Below, piece after piece: positions 46,514-57,230 of a stretch of DNA of 64,000 bases; within the stretch, counting starts at the first letter, position 1, and each line of letters begins with the position of its first letter. The notes under the pieces are model-generated. The model was not told where the DNA came from, did not search any database, and saw only the letters and a list, made by a program, of their open reading frames with translations. The DNA is from Benincasa hispida (Eukaryota > Streptophyta > Magnoliopsida > Cucurbitales > Cucurbitaceae): contig NC_052349.1 of assembly GCF_009727055.1 (NCBI RefSeq), positions 41,775,652 to 41,839,651 of the forward strand, written 5' to 3'. Made by a program: the position numbers and the translations under genes.

Positions 46514-48505
46514 ATGATTTAAGCCCTTAACTATTGTTAATTTGAGTTTGGTGGGTGTTTTTCATGAACTGTATGAAAATAGTGTACTAATATGATTTTT
46601 CAATGTTTTGGCATTTGAATCTTTTAAATTATGTTATAACTCTTGTAATTGGCTCTTGTTTGGTGAGCCTTAATATGTTTTTAAGAGTCTGTAATTTGTT
46701 TGGAGTTATTAGAGTTGCAATTAGGATGTAATTGAAGAAATAAGTGAAGAAGGTTGAAGCAACAGGAACTGGAAATTCGAATTTCTGCCAGATACTCAAT
46801 GCTCGATGGGATACACGATGGCATTCTCGATAAAATTTCATGAAACACTCAATGCACAATGCCATACTCGATGGTACTCGATGCATAATGCCATACTCAA
46901 TGGTAGTCGATGCATCTACTCGATGATATTTCATGAAATATTCGATACTCAATGCTAGATGCCTTACTTGATGGTCGATGGTGTCTACTCGATGGTATTT
47001 TTGTGAAATATTTGATGTTCGATGATACTCGATGTCATCCTCGATTCTTACTAGCATACTCGATGTTCGTTGCTTGCTAATACTCGATGAGTTTTGCCCG
47101 ATTCAAGGCGGTTCGAGCGGTCTAGAAGTTTTTTGAAGCCGGTTTTGCTGATTCTTGTAATACTTAAGCCTTTATTTGTTTTAAAATGCCAAAACCAAAA
47201 ACCATATCAGTTTTATGTTTAATTATTTAAGCATTTAATGTTTGTTATAATTAAATATTTTTTTTATATGCATAAAGTATGTCATTTAGATTTAAAATCC
47301 CACCATAGGTAAACATGTTACATGTATTATTGTATGTTATAATTAGTTATAATATATATAATATGCATATTCTAGGGTTTGTTAAAAAATGATGTAATTG
47401 TTATATTGATTTTGGATACCTTTGAAGCATGTCATGGTATATTAAAACATGTTTATTTTATAAGTTTGTTATAAAATGAAATTAGACTTTAAAATTCATA
47501 ACAAAGATAAATAGCATGCTCACTTAGGTTAACAACTAATATTAACAGTTAAAATAGATTGTTACCTTATAAAATTTGGTTACAAACTCAAATCGGTGCC
47601 TAAACTTGTCTAAGGCTGGGTGTACTTAAGTTGACGGTGTAACACCTCTGACTTGGGGATTATGACCGAAATATTGAGCGTTGTTAACTGATTTTATGAG
47701 CTTGTGTGAGCGGTGTGAGGTTAAAATTGGTTTAAACATTTAGACATCGTAGGTTAATATCCAAATATAAATGTTATACTTGGATAAAAATAAAAATAAT
47801 ATAGACAGGTTGTTTAAAGTTAGCCATTTTTAGACCTAAGTAAATAAATACCCAAACATTTAGAATACTTCAGTGGGAGAGTAACAATATATTCGATATA
47901 TAGTTATTAGCTCTCACGTCCTCAAGAGTTCACATCATGAGATCCATGCTCAGCTTTATGTCACTTTTACCACGACCATTCCATTCAGAAAGTGTTTGCA
48001 TGGGTCAATAACAAGGTGAATGGGGGGAAGTAGTTCATAGTAAGTGGGTGAAGGAAATTTGTCAACATTATCCTACGGTTTCCTCCATTAGTTTGAACCG
48101 TGAGATTCCTATGTTGCAGCTGCTGTCATTTTTAGACGGCACTAGCTAGTCGTTAACCACAACGATCCCCACAGAGGGTTGTAACATAGGATTTGGAACA
48201 ATCCAAGTTTCAGAAATGAATAGGGTCTTATATTCCATCTTTGATATTGTCTTCCACCTCGGGGGCATATTCATACCGTTCAATAAGATCTGAAAATTGC
48301 GAGTCATACTTACAAGAATTACTAAAATTGTTGGTAAAGATCTTGACCAAAAATGATAACCAAATGAACTATAGGAATAAAGGGTAATTCTGATATAGTA
48401 TTTGGTCAGGATTGTCTTGCTTCAGTAAAAGTTATTTTTACTGCCCCACAGTAGCAACTATTCTGACGCATAAGTTTAATAGATTTTGTTTAAATTTTTT
48501 CAGCA
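46514..48505 (+). other. C3 untranslated leader, 2.0 kb
   Basis: It shares with C2, in the same order, gcataaagtatgtcat (47269), taaggctgggtgtac (47594), gagttcacatcatgag (47930), gttcatagtaagtggg (48031) and gagggttgtaacataggatttgg (48175). It carries a CTCGATG array early on. It is the best reference for the normal order of the C1 leader. No ORF was seen. Confidence 0.7.
46795..47095. repeat. CTCGATG-type tandem array in C3 leader
   Basis: Short imperfect units such as actcaatgctcgatgg, actcgatggtac and ttcgatactc. They sit at the same distance from the primer-binding site as the C2 array. Confidence 0.8.
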
Positions 48506-48647
48506 ATGTCAAATTCAATTATACAACTGCTTGCTTCCGATAAGTTTAATGGAGAAGGATATTCAAACTAGAAATCCAACATAAATACGATATTAAGTGT
48601 GGATGATCTGAGGTTTGTGTTAACGGAGGAATGTCCTTCGATTCCCA

Positions 48648-48903
48648 GTATAATAGCGAGCCGCAATGTTCGGGACATCTATGATCGGTGGGTTAGGGCT
48701 AACAAAAAAGCCAGTGCTTATATCTTAGCAAGTATATCCTATGTACTTAATAAGAACTGTCTCTTATACACATCTAGATGTGTATAAGAGACAGGTATAA
48801 TAGCGAGCCGCAATGTTCGGGACATCTATGATCGGTGGGTTAGGGCTAACAAAAAAGCCAGTGCTTATATCTTAGCAAGTATATCCTATGTACTTAATAA
48901 GAA
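48648..48903 (+). repeat. 109-bp direct repeat flanking the adapter
   Basis: Copy 1 is 48648-48756 and copy 2 is 48795-48903. Both run from gtataatagcgagccg to gtacttaataagaa and look identical. The adapter lies exactly between them. Confidence 0.97.
48757..48794. other. Nextera mate-pair junction adapter (assembly contaminant)
   Basis: CTGTCTCTTATACACATCT is followed by its exact reverse complement, a perfect 38-bp palindrome. This is the Tn5 mosaic-end pair left by Nextera mate-pair circularisation. It is library-derived sequence, not plant DNA. Confidence 0.98.
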
Positions 48904-49500
48904 ACATGAAGTAATGTCCATTGCCCGTCAAATAATGGCATCGCTCCAGGAGATGTTCGGGCAACCGTCATCCTCTATTCGACATGAAGCCATTAACTAT
49001 GTTTATAGTACTCGCATTAAATATTGTACCAACGTCAGAGAACATGTTCTCGATATGATGGTCCATTTTAGTATTGCTGAGGTTCATGGGGCGACAATAA
49101 ATGGAACCAGTCAAGTCAGTATGATATTAGAATCTCTTCCGAAGAGTTATTTACCTTTCTGAACTAATGTTGTTATGAACAAAATTACTTACAATTTGAC
49201 TACACTGTTGAACGAACTGCAGACATATCAGACTATGATGAAACTTAAAGAAAGTGAAGTCAATGTTATTTCACGACCTAAAAAGTTTCTTAAGGGTTCT
49301 ATGTTTGGAACAAAACCCGCTGATAAAAAGAAGTTTGTTCTCTCTTCTTCAAAAGACAAAAATGTAAAAATGAAGAAAAAGGGTAAAGGGAATAAGAAAA
49401 CTACTGCAAAGAAAAATAAAAACAAAAACAAAGCTCCCAAAGGAAAATGTTTCCATTGCAAAGAGGATGGGCACTAGAAGCGTAAATGGCCAAAGTATTT

Positions 49501-50200
49501 AGCAGAAAAGAAAGCGAAAATGGCGAACCAAGGTAAAACAGATTTACTAGTAGTTGAAACATGTCTAGTGGAGAATACTCACCTAACCTGGATATTAGAT
49601 TCGAGCGTCGTTAATCATGTTTGTACTTTTCTACAGGAAACTAGTTCTTGGAAACAACTTTCTGAACAAGAAATAACTTTCAAGGTAGGAACAGGTGAAG
49701 TCATTTAGGCTCATGCAGTGGGAGATGTCAAGCTATTTTTTGGAGAATCTTTCATCTTACTTAGAAATCTATATTATGTACCTAAGATGAAAAGAAACTT
49801 AATCTCCATTTCCTGTCTGCTAGAAAATATGTACAAAATATCTTTTGAATCTAATGAAGTGTTTTTTTTTTCAAGAGGTGTTCATATTTGTTCTGCAAAA
49901 CTCGAAGATAACTTGTACATACTAAAACCAACTAAAAAAAGGCTATTCTAAATATAGAGATGTTTAAAACGGCTGAGACTCAAAATAAAAGACGAAAAAT
50001 TTCTCGAAACGCCTATCTTTGGCACTCTAGATTTGGTCACATTAATCTCAACAGGATTGAGAGATTGATTAAAAAACAGTCATCTAAGTTAGTTAGAAGA
50101 TAGTTCTTTATCTCCATGTGAATCATGTTTTGAGGGAAAATGACGAAAAGATCTTTTTCTAAAAAAAGGTCTTCATGCCAAATAGCCTCTCGAACTTATA
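49501..50200 (+). pseudogene. C3 copia protease and pre-integrase region
   Basis: LLVVETCLVENTHLTWILDS leads into the protease site, which reads LDSSVVNHVCTF where relatives have DSGATNH; the Gly of the DSG triad is Ser. KVGTGEVI is followed by a stop at 49706. GDVKLFFGESFILLRNLYYV and KRNLISISCLLENMYKISF continue to LEDNLYILKPTK and a frame change near 49945. WHSRFGHINLNRIERL is the GAG-pre-integrase block near 50020, and CESCFEGK starts the integrase near 50118. The protein is not functional. Confidence 0.85.
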
Positions 50201-50935
50201 CATTCAGACCTATGTCGTTCGATGAATGTAATAGCACGAGGAAGATATCAATATTTTTTCAGTTTTATTGATGATTACCCTAGATATGGCTATATTTATT
50301 TAATAAGTCACAAGTCTGAAACTCTTGAAAAGTTCAAAGAATTTAAGACCGAGACAGAAAACTTTTTAAGTAAAAGAATTAAAACACTTCAATTTGATCG
50401 AGGTGGTGAGTATATGGATTTACAATTCCAAAATTATCTAGGAGATCATGGAATTCAATCGCAGCTCACAGCACCTAGAACACCACAACAAAACGGTATT
50501 GCAGAAAGGAGAAATCGAACGTTGTTATACGTGGTCCAATCAATGATGAGTTATGCTTAGTTACCTAAATCCTTTTGGGGGTATGCAATATAGACTGCAT
50601 TATATATTCTAAATGTTATTCCTTCGAAAAGTGTTTCAGAAACACCGCATGAGTTATGGAAAGGATTCAAAAGTAGTTTATGTCATTTTCGTATCTGGGG
50701 TTGTCCAGCACACGTGTTGGTACAAAATCCTAAGAAACTGGAAACACGTTCGAAGTTATGCCTCTTTGTTGGATACCCAAAAGGAACAAAAGAAGAACTA
50801 TTCTGTGATCCCTAAGAAGATAAAGTGTTTGTATTGACAAACGCTACATTCTTAGAAGAAGATCATGTTAAAATTCATCAACCTCGCAGTAAACTAATAT
50901 TACAAGAAATGACCAAAGATACTACATAAAAATCA
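50201..50935 (+). pseudogene. C3 copia integrase
   Basis: The catalytic triad is intact: HSDLCRSMNVIARGRYQYF (Asp), LQFDRGGEYMDLQFQNYL (Asp) and QQNGIAERRNRTLL (Glu). Stops replace residues near 50560 and 50593. The tail, partly in another frame, reads VPSKSVSETPHELWKG, FRIWGCPAHVLVQNPKKLE and EEDHVKIHQPRSKLILQEM. It matches C2 closely, and shows what the C2 protein looked like at the AthA insertion point. Confidence 0.88.
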
Positions 50936-52658
50936 ACAAGAGTTGTTGATCAGGCTGGTCCATCAACAATTGTTGTTGCCCCGTCACGTCCTTCTCAAGA
51001 AATGAGTATGCCTCAACGTAGTGGGAGAGTTATTCAGCAACCTTATTGCTATATGGGTTTAACAGAAACTCAAAACATCATACATGATGGTGGTTTAGAG
51101 GATCCATTAACCTTTAAAAAGGCAATTGAAGATGTTGATAGGGAACAGTGAATAAAAGCCATGGACGTTGAAATGGAGTCAATGTACTTCAATTCTGTCT
51201 GGAAACTTATAGATCAACCACATGGGGTTAAACCTATAGGTTACAAGTGGATCTACAAAGGAAGATGAGATCAAACTGGCAAGGTGCAAACCTACAAAGG
51301 CAGACTAATGGCAAAAGGTTTTACCCAAAGAGAAGGGGTTGGTTATAAAGAAACTTTTTCTTCTGTTGCCATGATAAAATCTATAAGAATACTTGTATCC
51401 ATTGCCATATATTATGACTATGAAATATGACAAATGGACGTCAAGACAACTTTTCTAAACGACCATCTTCATGAAAGTATTTTTATGTCTCAACCAGAAG
51501 GGTTCATCGAAAAAGGACAGAAATAGAAAGTATGTAAGCTTAAACGATCCACTTATGAGTTAAAGCAAGCTTTAAGATCCTGGAATAAAAGATTTGATAC
51601 TGTGGCCAAATATTATGGCTTTGAACAAAATGTTGACGAACCTTATGTATACAAGAAAATAGTCAACAAAACTGTAGCATTCTTAGTACTTTATATTGCT
51701 GATATCTTGCTCATTGGGAATGAGACAAGCTTCCTTGCTGGCGTAAAAAGATGGTTAGCAACACAGTTCTAAATGAAAGATTCGGGTGATGCTCAATATG
51801 TTCTAGGGATACAAATATTTCGAAATCGAAAGAACAAAACCCTAGCACTATCTCAAGTAACTTATATTGACAAGATGTTGTTAAGATATAATATGCAAAA
51901 TTTCAAAAAAAAAAAAATATATGATGCCTTTTAGACATGGAATTCATTTGTCAAAGGAACGGTGTCCTAGACACCTCAAGATGTTGAGGAAATGAAAAAA
52001 ATTCCATATGCATCTGTAGTTGGGAGTTTGATGTACGCAATGTTATGTACACGTACTGACATATGCTTTGTAGTTGGAATTTTTAGCAGGTTCCAATCCA
52101 ATCCAGGACACAGTCATTGAACTGCTGTCAAAAACATCCTCAAGTATCTAAGGAGAACGAGGGACTATGTGCTTGTATATGGACCTAAGTATTTGATCCT
52201 TACTGGATACACTGATTCTGATTTCCAAACTGATGTAGATTCAAGGAAATCTATTTCAAGATCAGTTTTTACTCTCAATGGAGGAGCTATAGTTTGGAGA
52301 ATCATTAAATAAAGTTATATCACTGACTCCACGATGGAAGCAGAATATGTAGCTTCATGTGAAGCCGCTAAGAAAGCAGTACGGTTATGCAAATTCTTGG
52401 CTGACTTGGAAGTAGTTCTAGATATGCACCTACCCATCACATTATATTGTGACAATAGTGGTGTCGTTGCCAACTTGAAAGAACCAAGGAGTCACAAACA
52501 TGGAAAATATATTGAAAGAAAGTACCATCTCATCAGAGAGATAGTACACCAAGGAGACGTGATCTTCACGAAGATAGCCGCTGAAGACAACCTTGCTGAT
52601 CCATTTACGAAAGCCCTCTCGGCTAAAATGTTCGAGGGCCACCGATTGGACTAGAACT
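50936..52658 (+). pseudogene. C3 copia reverse transcriptase and RNase H
   Basis: It starts with STRVVDQAGPSTIVV and runs through LEDPLTFKKAIEDVD, GVKPIGYKWIYKG, MAKGFTQREGVGYKETFS, QMDVKTTFLNDHLHES and FEQNVDEPYVYKKIV. The RT active site reads YIADILLIGN where YVDD is normal, so the first Asp is Ala. An A-run with a frame change lies near 51905-51918. RNase H has YTDSDFQTDVDSRKS, DSTMEAEYVASCEAA, TLYCDNSGVVANLKEP and DPFTKALSAKMFEGH. At least seven in-frame stops stand where C2 or the family keeps Trp, Gln or Arg. Confidence 0.9.
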
Positions 52659-52911
52659 CCGAGCAACATAATCTAGGGCAAGTGGGAGAATATCTATGAT
52701 ATTATAGATGCCCTAGTTTATTGTATTTTCCCTCCATGTTTCTCAACACTTCATACCTTTTACCACCAATTAGTGTTAGCATCCCTACCAAAGGTAGAAG
52801 GATCACCCTGCTTTGAGTGTGCAATCCATAGGCACTAGATGTTGAAAATTGCACATTTTTTGTAAAATGCCAACACCAAAATTTCGTAATTCTAGTTCTA
52901 CAAATGGGAAT
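52659..52911. other. End of C3 and junction with an opposite copia element
   Basis: The C3 tail has agtgggagaa and gatgccctagtttattgtatttt, as in C2. After about 52735 the match stops and no C3 3' LTR follows. The rest (to 52911) may be a short leader remnant of the minus-strand element whose LTR begins at 52912; its expected primer-binding site is not recognisable. Confidence 0.5.
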
Positions 52912-54600
52912 TGATAAGATATATTTGAAGGGATCGAATCCCGTAGCAGAAGTGTGTGAACACCTTGCATCTCGAAATTTCATTTTTAAAGGAACAAAAA
53001 ACAGCGTTCTAAATAGAACATAGAAAGATAAACATGTTAAAAGCATGCTTGAGAAAAAGGGAAATAATAAGGAAGAACCATTCTTATCTTTGAAGATTCT
53101 CAGGCTCCTAGAACGATCCTCTCGATTTTTTTACGAACACAATCTTGAACACGGACGTCTCCTCGAAGAATATTGAACACAATCATGAGATTAACCTTGT
53201 TATTCTCTAGGATTCCAATAGAAGAATAGGTGGTATCCAACTATTGGAAGAGGTTGAAGAGGAGAGAATTCTTTGGAGAGAGTAGAGAGGATTTCTTTGG
53301 TGGCTAAAGTAAAAAAATACAAAATGAAATCTTGCCCTAAAAGGGCCATAAGGAGGACTTTATATGGAGAAGGATTAGCCCCTTCTCCAAGTCTTTCCCA
53401 ATTTACCCTTGTGCTCAATTAATTAAGTAATGTTTAATTAGTTAATTAGAATATTAATTAAATAACCATTTATACATTAAATCCAATTTAATGTATATAT
53501 ATTTAATTAATATAACCATCATATGTTTATGTCCAACACCTCTTTATTGATTAATTAATTCTTCATGAATCTAATTCACTTGAATTACATATTTGAATAT
53601 CATTCAAATGTTTCTTTTCAACTTAATTTAAATTATAAATCACATCCATAATCAATTACATATTAATCATATTAATATACAATTTCCTCAAATTGATTTG
53701 AACAATTCAAATCATTCCTCTTTTGAGCTAACAAGGGGACCTGGTGGACATGCAGATTAGAAGCTCCAACGATATGAGATTAATTGGCTAAACTCATTAA
53801 CCAAATTAATGAATATTTGTTAACTGTGGGTACATTCCACTATAGACCCACAGCTGCACTCTTCTCACTATAAATATATTTCTGTGTCCATGAATATAGA
53901 CTAATAACAACAAGTTAGTCCTTCATGAGTGTTCGTAACACTAACTGGGTCAAATTATCGTTTTACCCTTGGGTTACCTCTGACTTCTTAAGTACCAATG
54001 CTCCTTTAATGAACAACCTGTAATGGTCCATCTAATAAACAAAAACCCCTCTTAGGCCAATGAGAGGGTAGGGCCTTTTGTTAAAGTCTCGGAGAAGAGA
54101 ACACTTATCTACTTACCCTGAAGTTCAGAAGAAGTGAATTCCATCTTGTATCATTATGTTTCCAACTTCTGACTCGGTCTTGTCCCCAAAATGGTAGGAA
54201 TGTTGAGTCGACAAATTGGACACTCTCGCCTATATAAATTAAAAGACAATCCCTTATGAGTAGGAGCTCATAATAAATTCAGGATTAAGACTAAGTTACC
54301 TAGGTCATCCAATTGAAATAGGAACCTAACTAATTAACAGCGTTACATTTAGCGGTTACTATTTTGTGGTCCGATCTTATGCAAACTCATTGCATAGGAT
54401 ACCCCCACTCACATGTCACCTACACGAACACGTATGATCATTGCGTTTGTATCAAATACAAAGTGGACCGTATCCATAGTGTCACCAGGATAAGGTGCCC
54501 AACCTTATCCCTATACTATAGACCCTTTAGGTTGTATTTTGAACATTGATCCATATATGGCTCCACATATAGTTCAAGACTCATAAGGCAGCCTTGGATA
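52912..54600 (-). repeat. Copia LTR, minus strand, lacking its first part
   Basis: Minus-strand reading of shared LTR blocks: the gtcctatgcaaagagtttgcat-type block (complement near 54375-54400), cattttggggacaagacc (near 54180) and the target-like gagcttctaatctgc (near 53757). It ends in ATATCTTATCA at 52912. The first 120 bp or so of the LTR are missing at 54600. It faces the plus-strand LTR at 54604. Confidence 0.75.
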
Positions 54601-54603
54601 GTG

Positions 54604-56029
54604 TTGGGATTGATGCCCTAAATCTTGTGGGTTCTGTAGTTTGTAATTGTAATATACAAAAGAACATATTTATTTAATAAAATATGAGATATTTTATTTG
54701 ACATTTAGTAGCATTAATCCACAAACCAATAAACTAAACATCCAAGGTTATCTTCTGTAGATTAAACATGTATATAGAGACATACAGGTGGATCATGTTT
54801 AAGTGATAACCTAACTGGTCTGTAGTAGATGGATAAAGTTGGATACCTTATCCTGGTGACACTACAAATACGACCCCCTTTGTAGATGTTATAATTATTG
54901 TAAAGTGCTACAAATGATCTGTTCCTGATCATTCATGTAGAGACATGTGAGCGAGGGTATTCTATACAAAGAAGTTTGTATAAGACCAGACCACGAAATG
55001 ATTAGTCTCATTATATAACACCGTTAGTAATAGAGACTTACATTTCACCAAAATGAGCATAGGTGACATGACTTGAATCCTGAGTGAGTTATGAACTCTT
55101 GCCTATGAAGGCGGTCCTTTGATTTGTATGGGTGAGAGTGGCCAGATCGTCGACTCAATTAACCTACCATTTTGGGGATTCGTCTGATTAGGGAGTTGTG
55201 AACACAAATACATAAGACAAAATTCACTCCTTCCCTAATGTTGGGGTAAGTAGATAAATTTCTCTCTTAAAGGCTAACTTCGGGGCTTGAACAATGTGGC
55301 GTCATACCCTCTCTTAACTTGAGAGGGGTTTGGTCATAGTTGGACTATGACTTATTATTCATTAGAGGGATCAGTGGTACTTGAGGAGTTAGATGTAACT
55401 ACATCGGCAAAATAGTAATTGTGGCCCAACTGTACTTACGAGCAATTTGTGAAAGGTCATCAAGTTGACTGGTTATATCCAATGGACATAGAAATATACC
55501 TGTAGTGCAAAGAGTGCAGCTGTTGGTCTTTAGTGAAGTGATCAACAATTAATGGATGTTGAATCATTTATTTAAAGGAGTTTAACTAATTATTCAAGTA
55601 CCACTAGAGCTTCAATCAATAGGTCCATAAGGTCCCCTCAAGCTCAATAGGAATTATTGAATTGTTCAAATTCAATTTTGGATTAATTTGAACTGTTCAA
55701 ATTAATTGAGGGAATTAATTATATGTGATATAATTAAATTAAAATTAATTATATATGATATAATTAATATAATGTATTTGATACATTATAATATAAAATA
55801 TATTTGAGAAAAATGAAATATTTGAATATGATTCAAATACTAATTATGTGGATGAGATTCATATAATTAAATTTAAAAGGATTTGGATTTATATTAAATA
55901 CCATGTATTATTGAAAGAATTAAAAACTATATGTTATATTGTATTTGATACAATATAAAAACTATAAGCTATGTGTTATATATGATATAACATATAGTTA
56001 TATGTACATATAATAAGTTCATCAACGTG
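54604..56029 (+). repeat. Copia LTR, plus strand, 3' truncated
   Basis: It starts TGTTGGGATTGATGCCCTAA and follows the C2 5' LTR closely (ggtgacactacaaatacgacc, cctttgatttgtatgggtgag). It ends within A/T-rich sequence near 56029, where LTR sequence of element D4 begins. No primer-binding site follows. It is head to head with 52912-54600. Confidence 0.8.
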
Positions 56030-56178
56030 CTTCGATGAACTAATGTTCCACTTTCCTGAGGTTCAACACCAGACTTGCCCACTTGTACTACCTGTTATTA
56101 TAAGTAGTTTGTTCAATGATTGATAAATTTTATTTGTGTAGCAAGGGTTTACGGACGACGGTAAACTCGACCCTACCA
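56030..56178 (+). repeat. D4 5' LTR remnant (last 149 bp)
   Basis: gatgaactaat to cgaccctacca matches the D4 3' LTR at 60065-60209. The rest of the LTR is missing. The primer-binding site follows. Confidence 0.8.
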
Positions 56179-56181
56179 AAT

Positions 56182-56199
56182 TGGCGTTGTTGCCAGGGA
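56182..56199 (+). promoter_or_regulatory. D4 primer-binding site (tRNA-Asp type)
   Basis: TGGCGTTGTTGCCAGGGA, close to the Athila tRNA-Asp site, three bases after the LTR end. Confidence 0.85.
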
Positions 56200-56278
56200 A
56201 GCCAATTAGTTCTTCTTAGTTAGTTTTTAGTTAAAGTTTCTTTTGCTTTGATTTGTTTTCTTTTTGTGTTAGTTAAGC

Positions 56279-57230
56279 ATGCCAGGATTTTTGAATCAAT
56301 CTTGGACATCCGAACGTCAAGTTGAAAATTTTGATGACAAGGTAAGTGGCCTTCGCCACGAGCTTGCCAAGTTGACTTCCTTTTGGATGCCCACTTGGTG
56401 AAAGGGAGATCACGACAAGTAGAGGTGTGCGAGAGTTGCCTAATCGAGGGGAATCACACGCAAGCATGCCCAAGGTTGCAATTGATGCTAGCACCATGTG
56501 GATTCGCCGAGGAGGGGTATTATGGTCCTTGGGACTACGAGCCTCACCATTCTTGGTGGGGGGGAATCCTTTGACCAGGGATACTCAGGTTGGCAACAGA
56601 GCTTTAGCGGCCAAGATTTCACAGCACCACACCAATCGACTCATGCTCAGTTTTCAACGTCAAATAAGTTTTTAGAGGCTTTGGTTATAGAGCTTGCTAA
56701 CAGAGCTTTTAAGTTTGAGTAGGACAACCTCCGTAGCAGCAAAAGTTCGAGTGCATCCAACAAAAGAGTCTTCACCCTGAGGACAAGTGTAGGACTTACT
56801 TGGAGAGTGACCTTGTTGCTCAGTTTGCAACTTCGGTTGGGAGGCTGACGAGCCGTTGCCAGACCATTCCTTTTATTTTCCAAAGGCCCAGAGGCATGAG
56901 GTAGTCCATGTCGACATAGTAGAGGAGCAAGAACCACTTCCTGGAGATTCGTATCGAAATATGACATTAGAGTTCTCAATTTAAGGACTTGCTAATAGTA
57001 CTCTTCAGTCCCAATAGTATCTTTAAGCTCAGTTACAAGGATTGATTACCCATGTTACCCAACTAACTATGGCCATGCAGAGACTAGAGAGTGCACCAGA
57101 GTAGTCCATCGTCTGTACCTCATAGGTCGAGTTCCTTGCGAAGTGCTACTACTCCAGTGATGATGAGGATGTCACTCCATGCTCGCCAGTTTGTGAGGTT
57201 AAGGAGAATTTAGAGCCTAAATCTGACTAG
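56279..57230 (+). pseudogene. D4 short gag-like remnant with zinc-knuckle motif
   Basis: The ATG at 56279 gives MPGFLNQSWTSERQVENFDD and LRHELAKLTSF. After a frame change, LVKGRSRQVEVCESCLIEGN and HTQACPRL follow, a C-x2-C-x5-H-x3-C motif like the Athila gag knuckle. GYYGPWDYEPHHSWWGG, then in another frame DQGYSGWQQSFSGQDF and SNKFLEALVIELANRA, continue to about 56722. Further acidic stretches to 57230 are not readable in one frame. The usual 300-residue gag domain before the knuckle is absent: only some 50 residues precede it. RT, protease and integrase are absent. It is probably a non-autonomous Athila derivative. Confidence 0.6.

Larger units (their letters stand above)
48506..49500 (+). 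pseudogene. C3 copia gag, interrupted by a sequencing adapter
   Basis: The ATG at 48506 opens MSNSIIQLLASDKFNGEGYS, a TAG replaces the Trp of WKSN near 48570, and VDDLRFVLTEECPS and VRANKKASAYILA follow. At 48757-48794 a 38-bp Nextera junction adapter is inserted, and the preceding 109 bp are repeated after it. The gag domain then continues with IARQIMASLQEMFGQPSSSI, VREHVLDMMVHFSI and LTTLLNELQTYQTMMKLKE. A Lys-rich tail follows, then the CCHC knuckle near 49448 (CFHCKEDGH, stop, KRKW) whose Trp is a stop and whose last Cys is Trp. Without the adapter and one 109-bp copy the frame across 48757 would be continuous. Confidence 0.9.
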
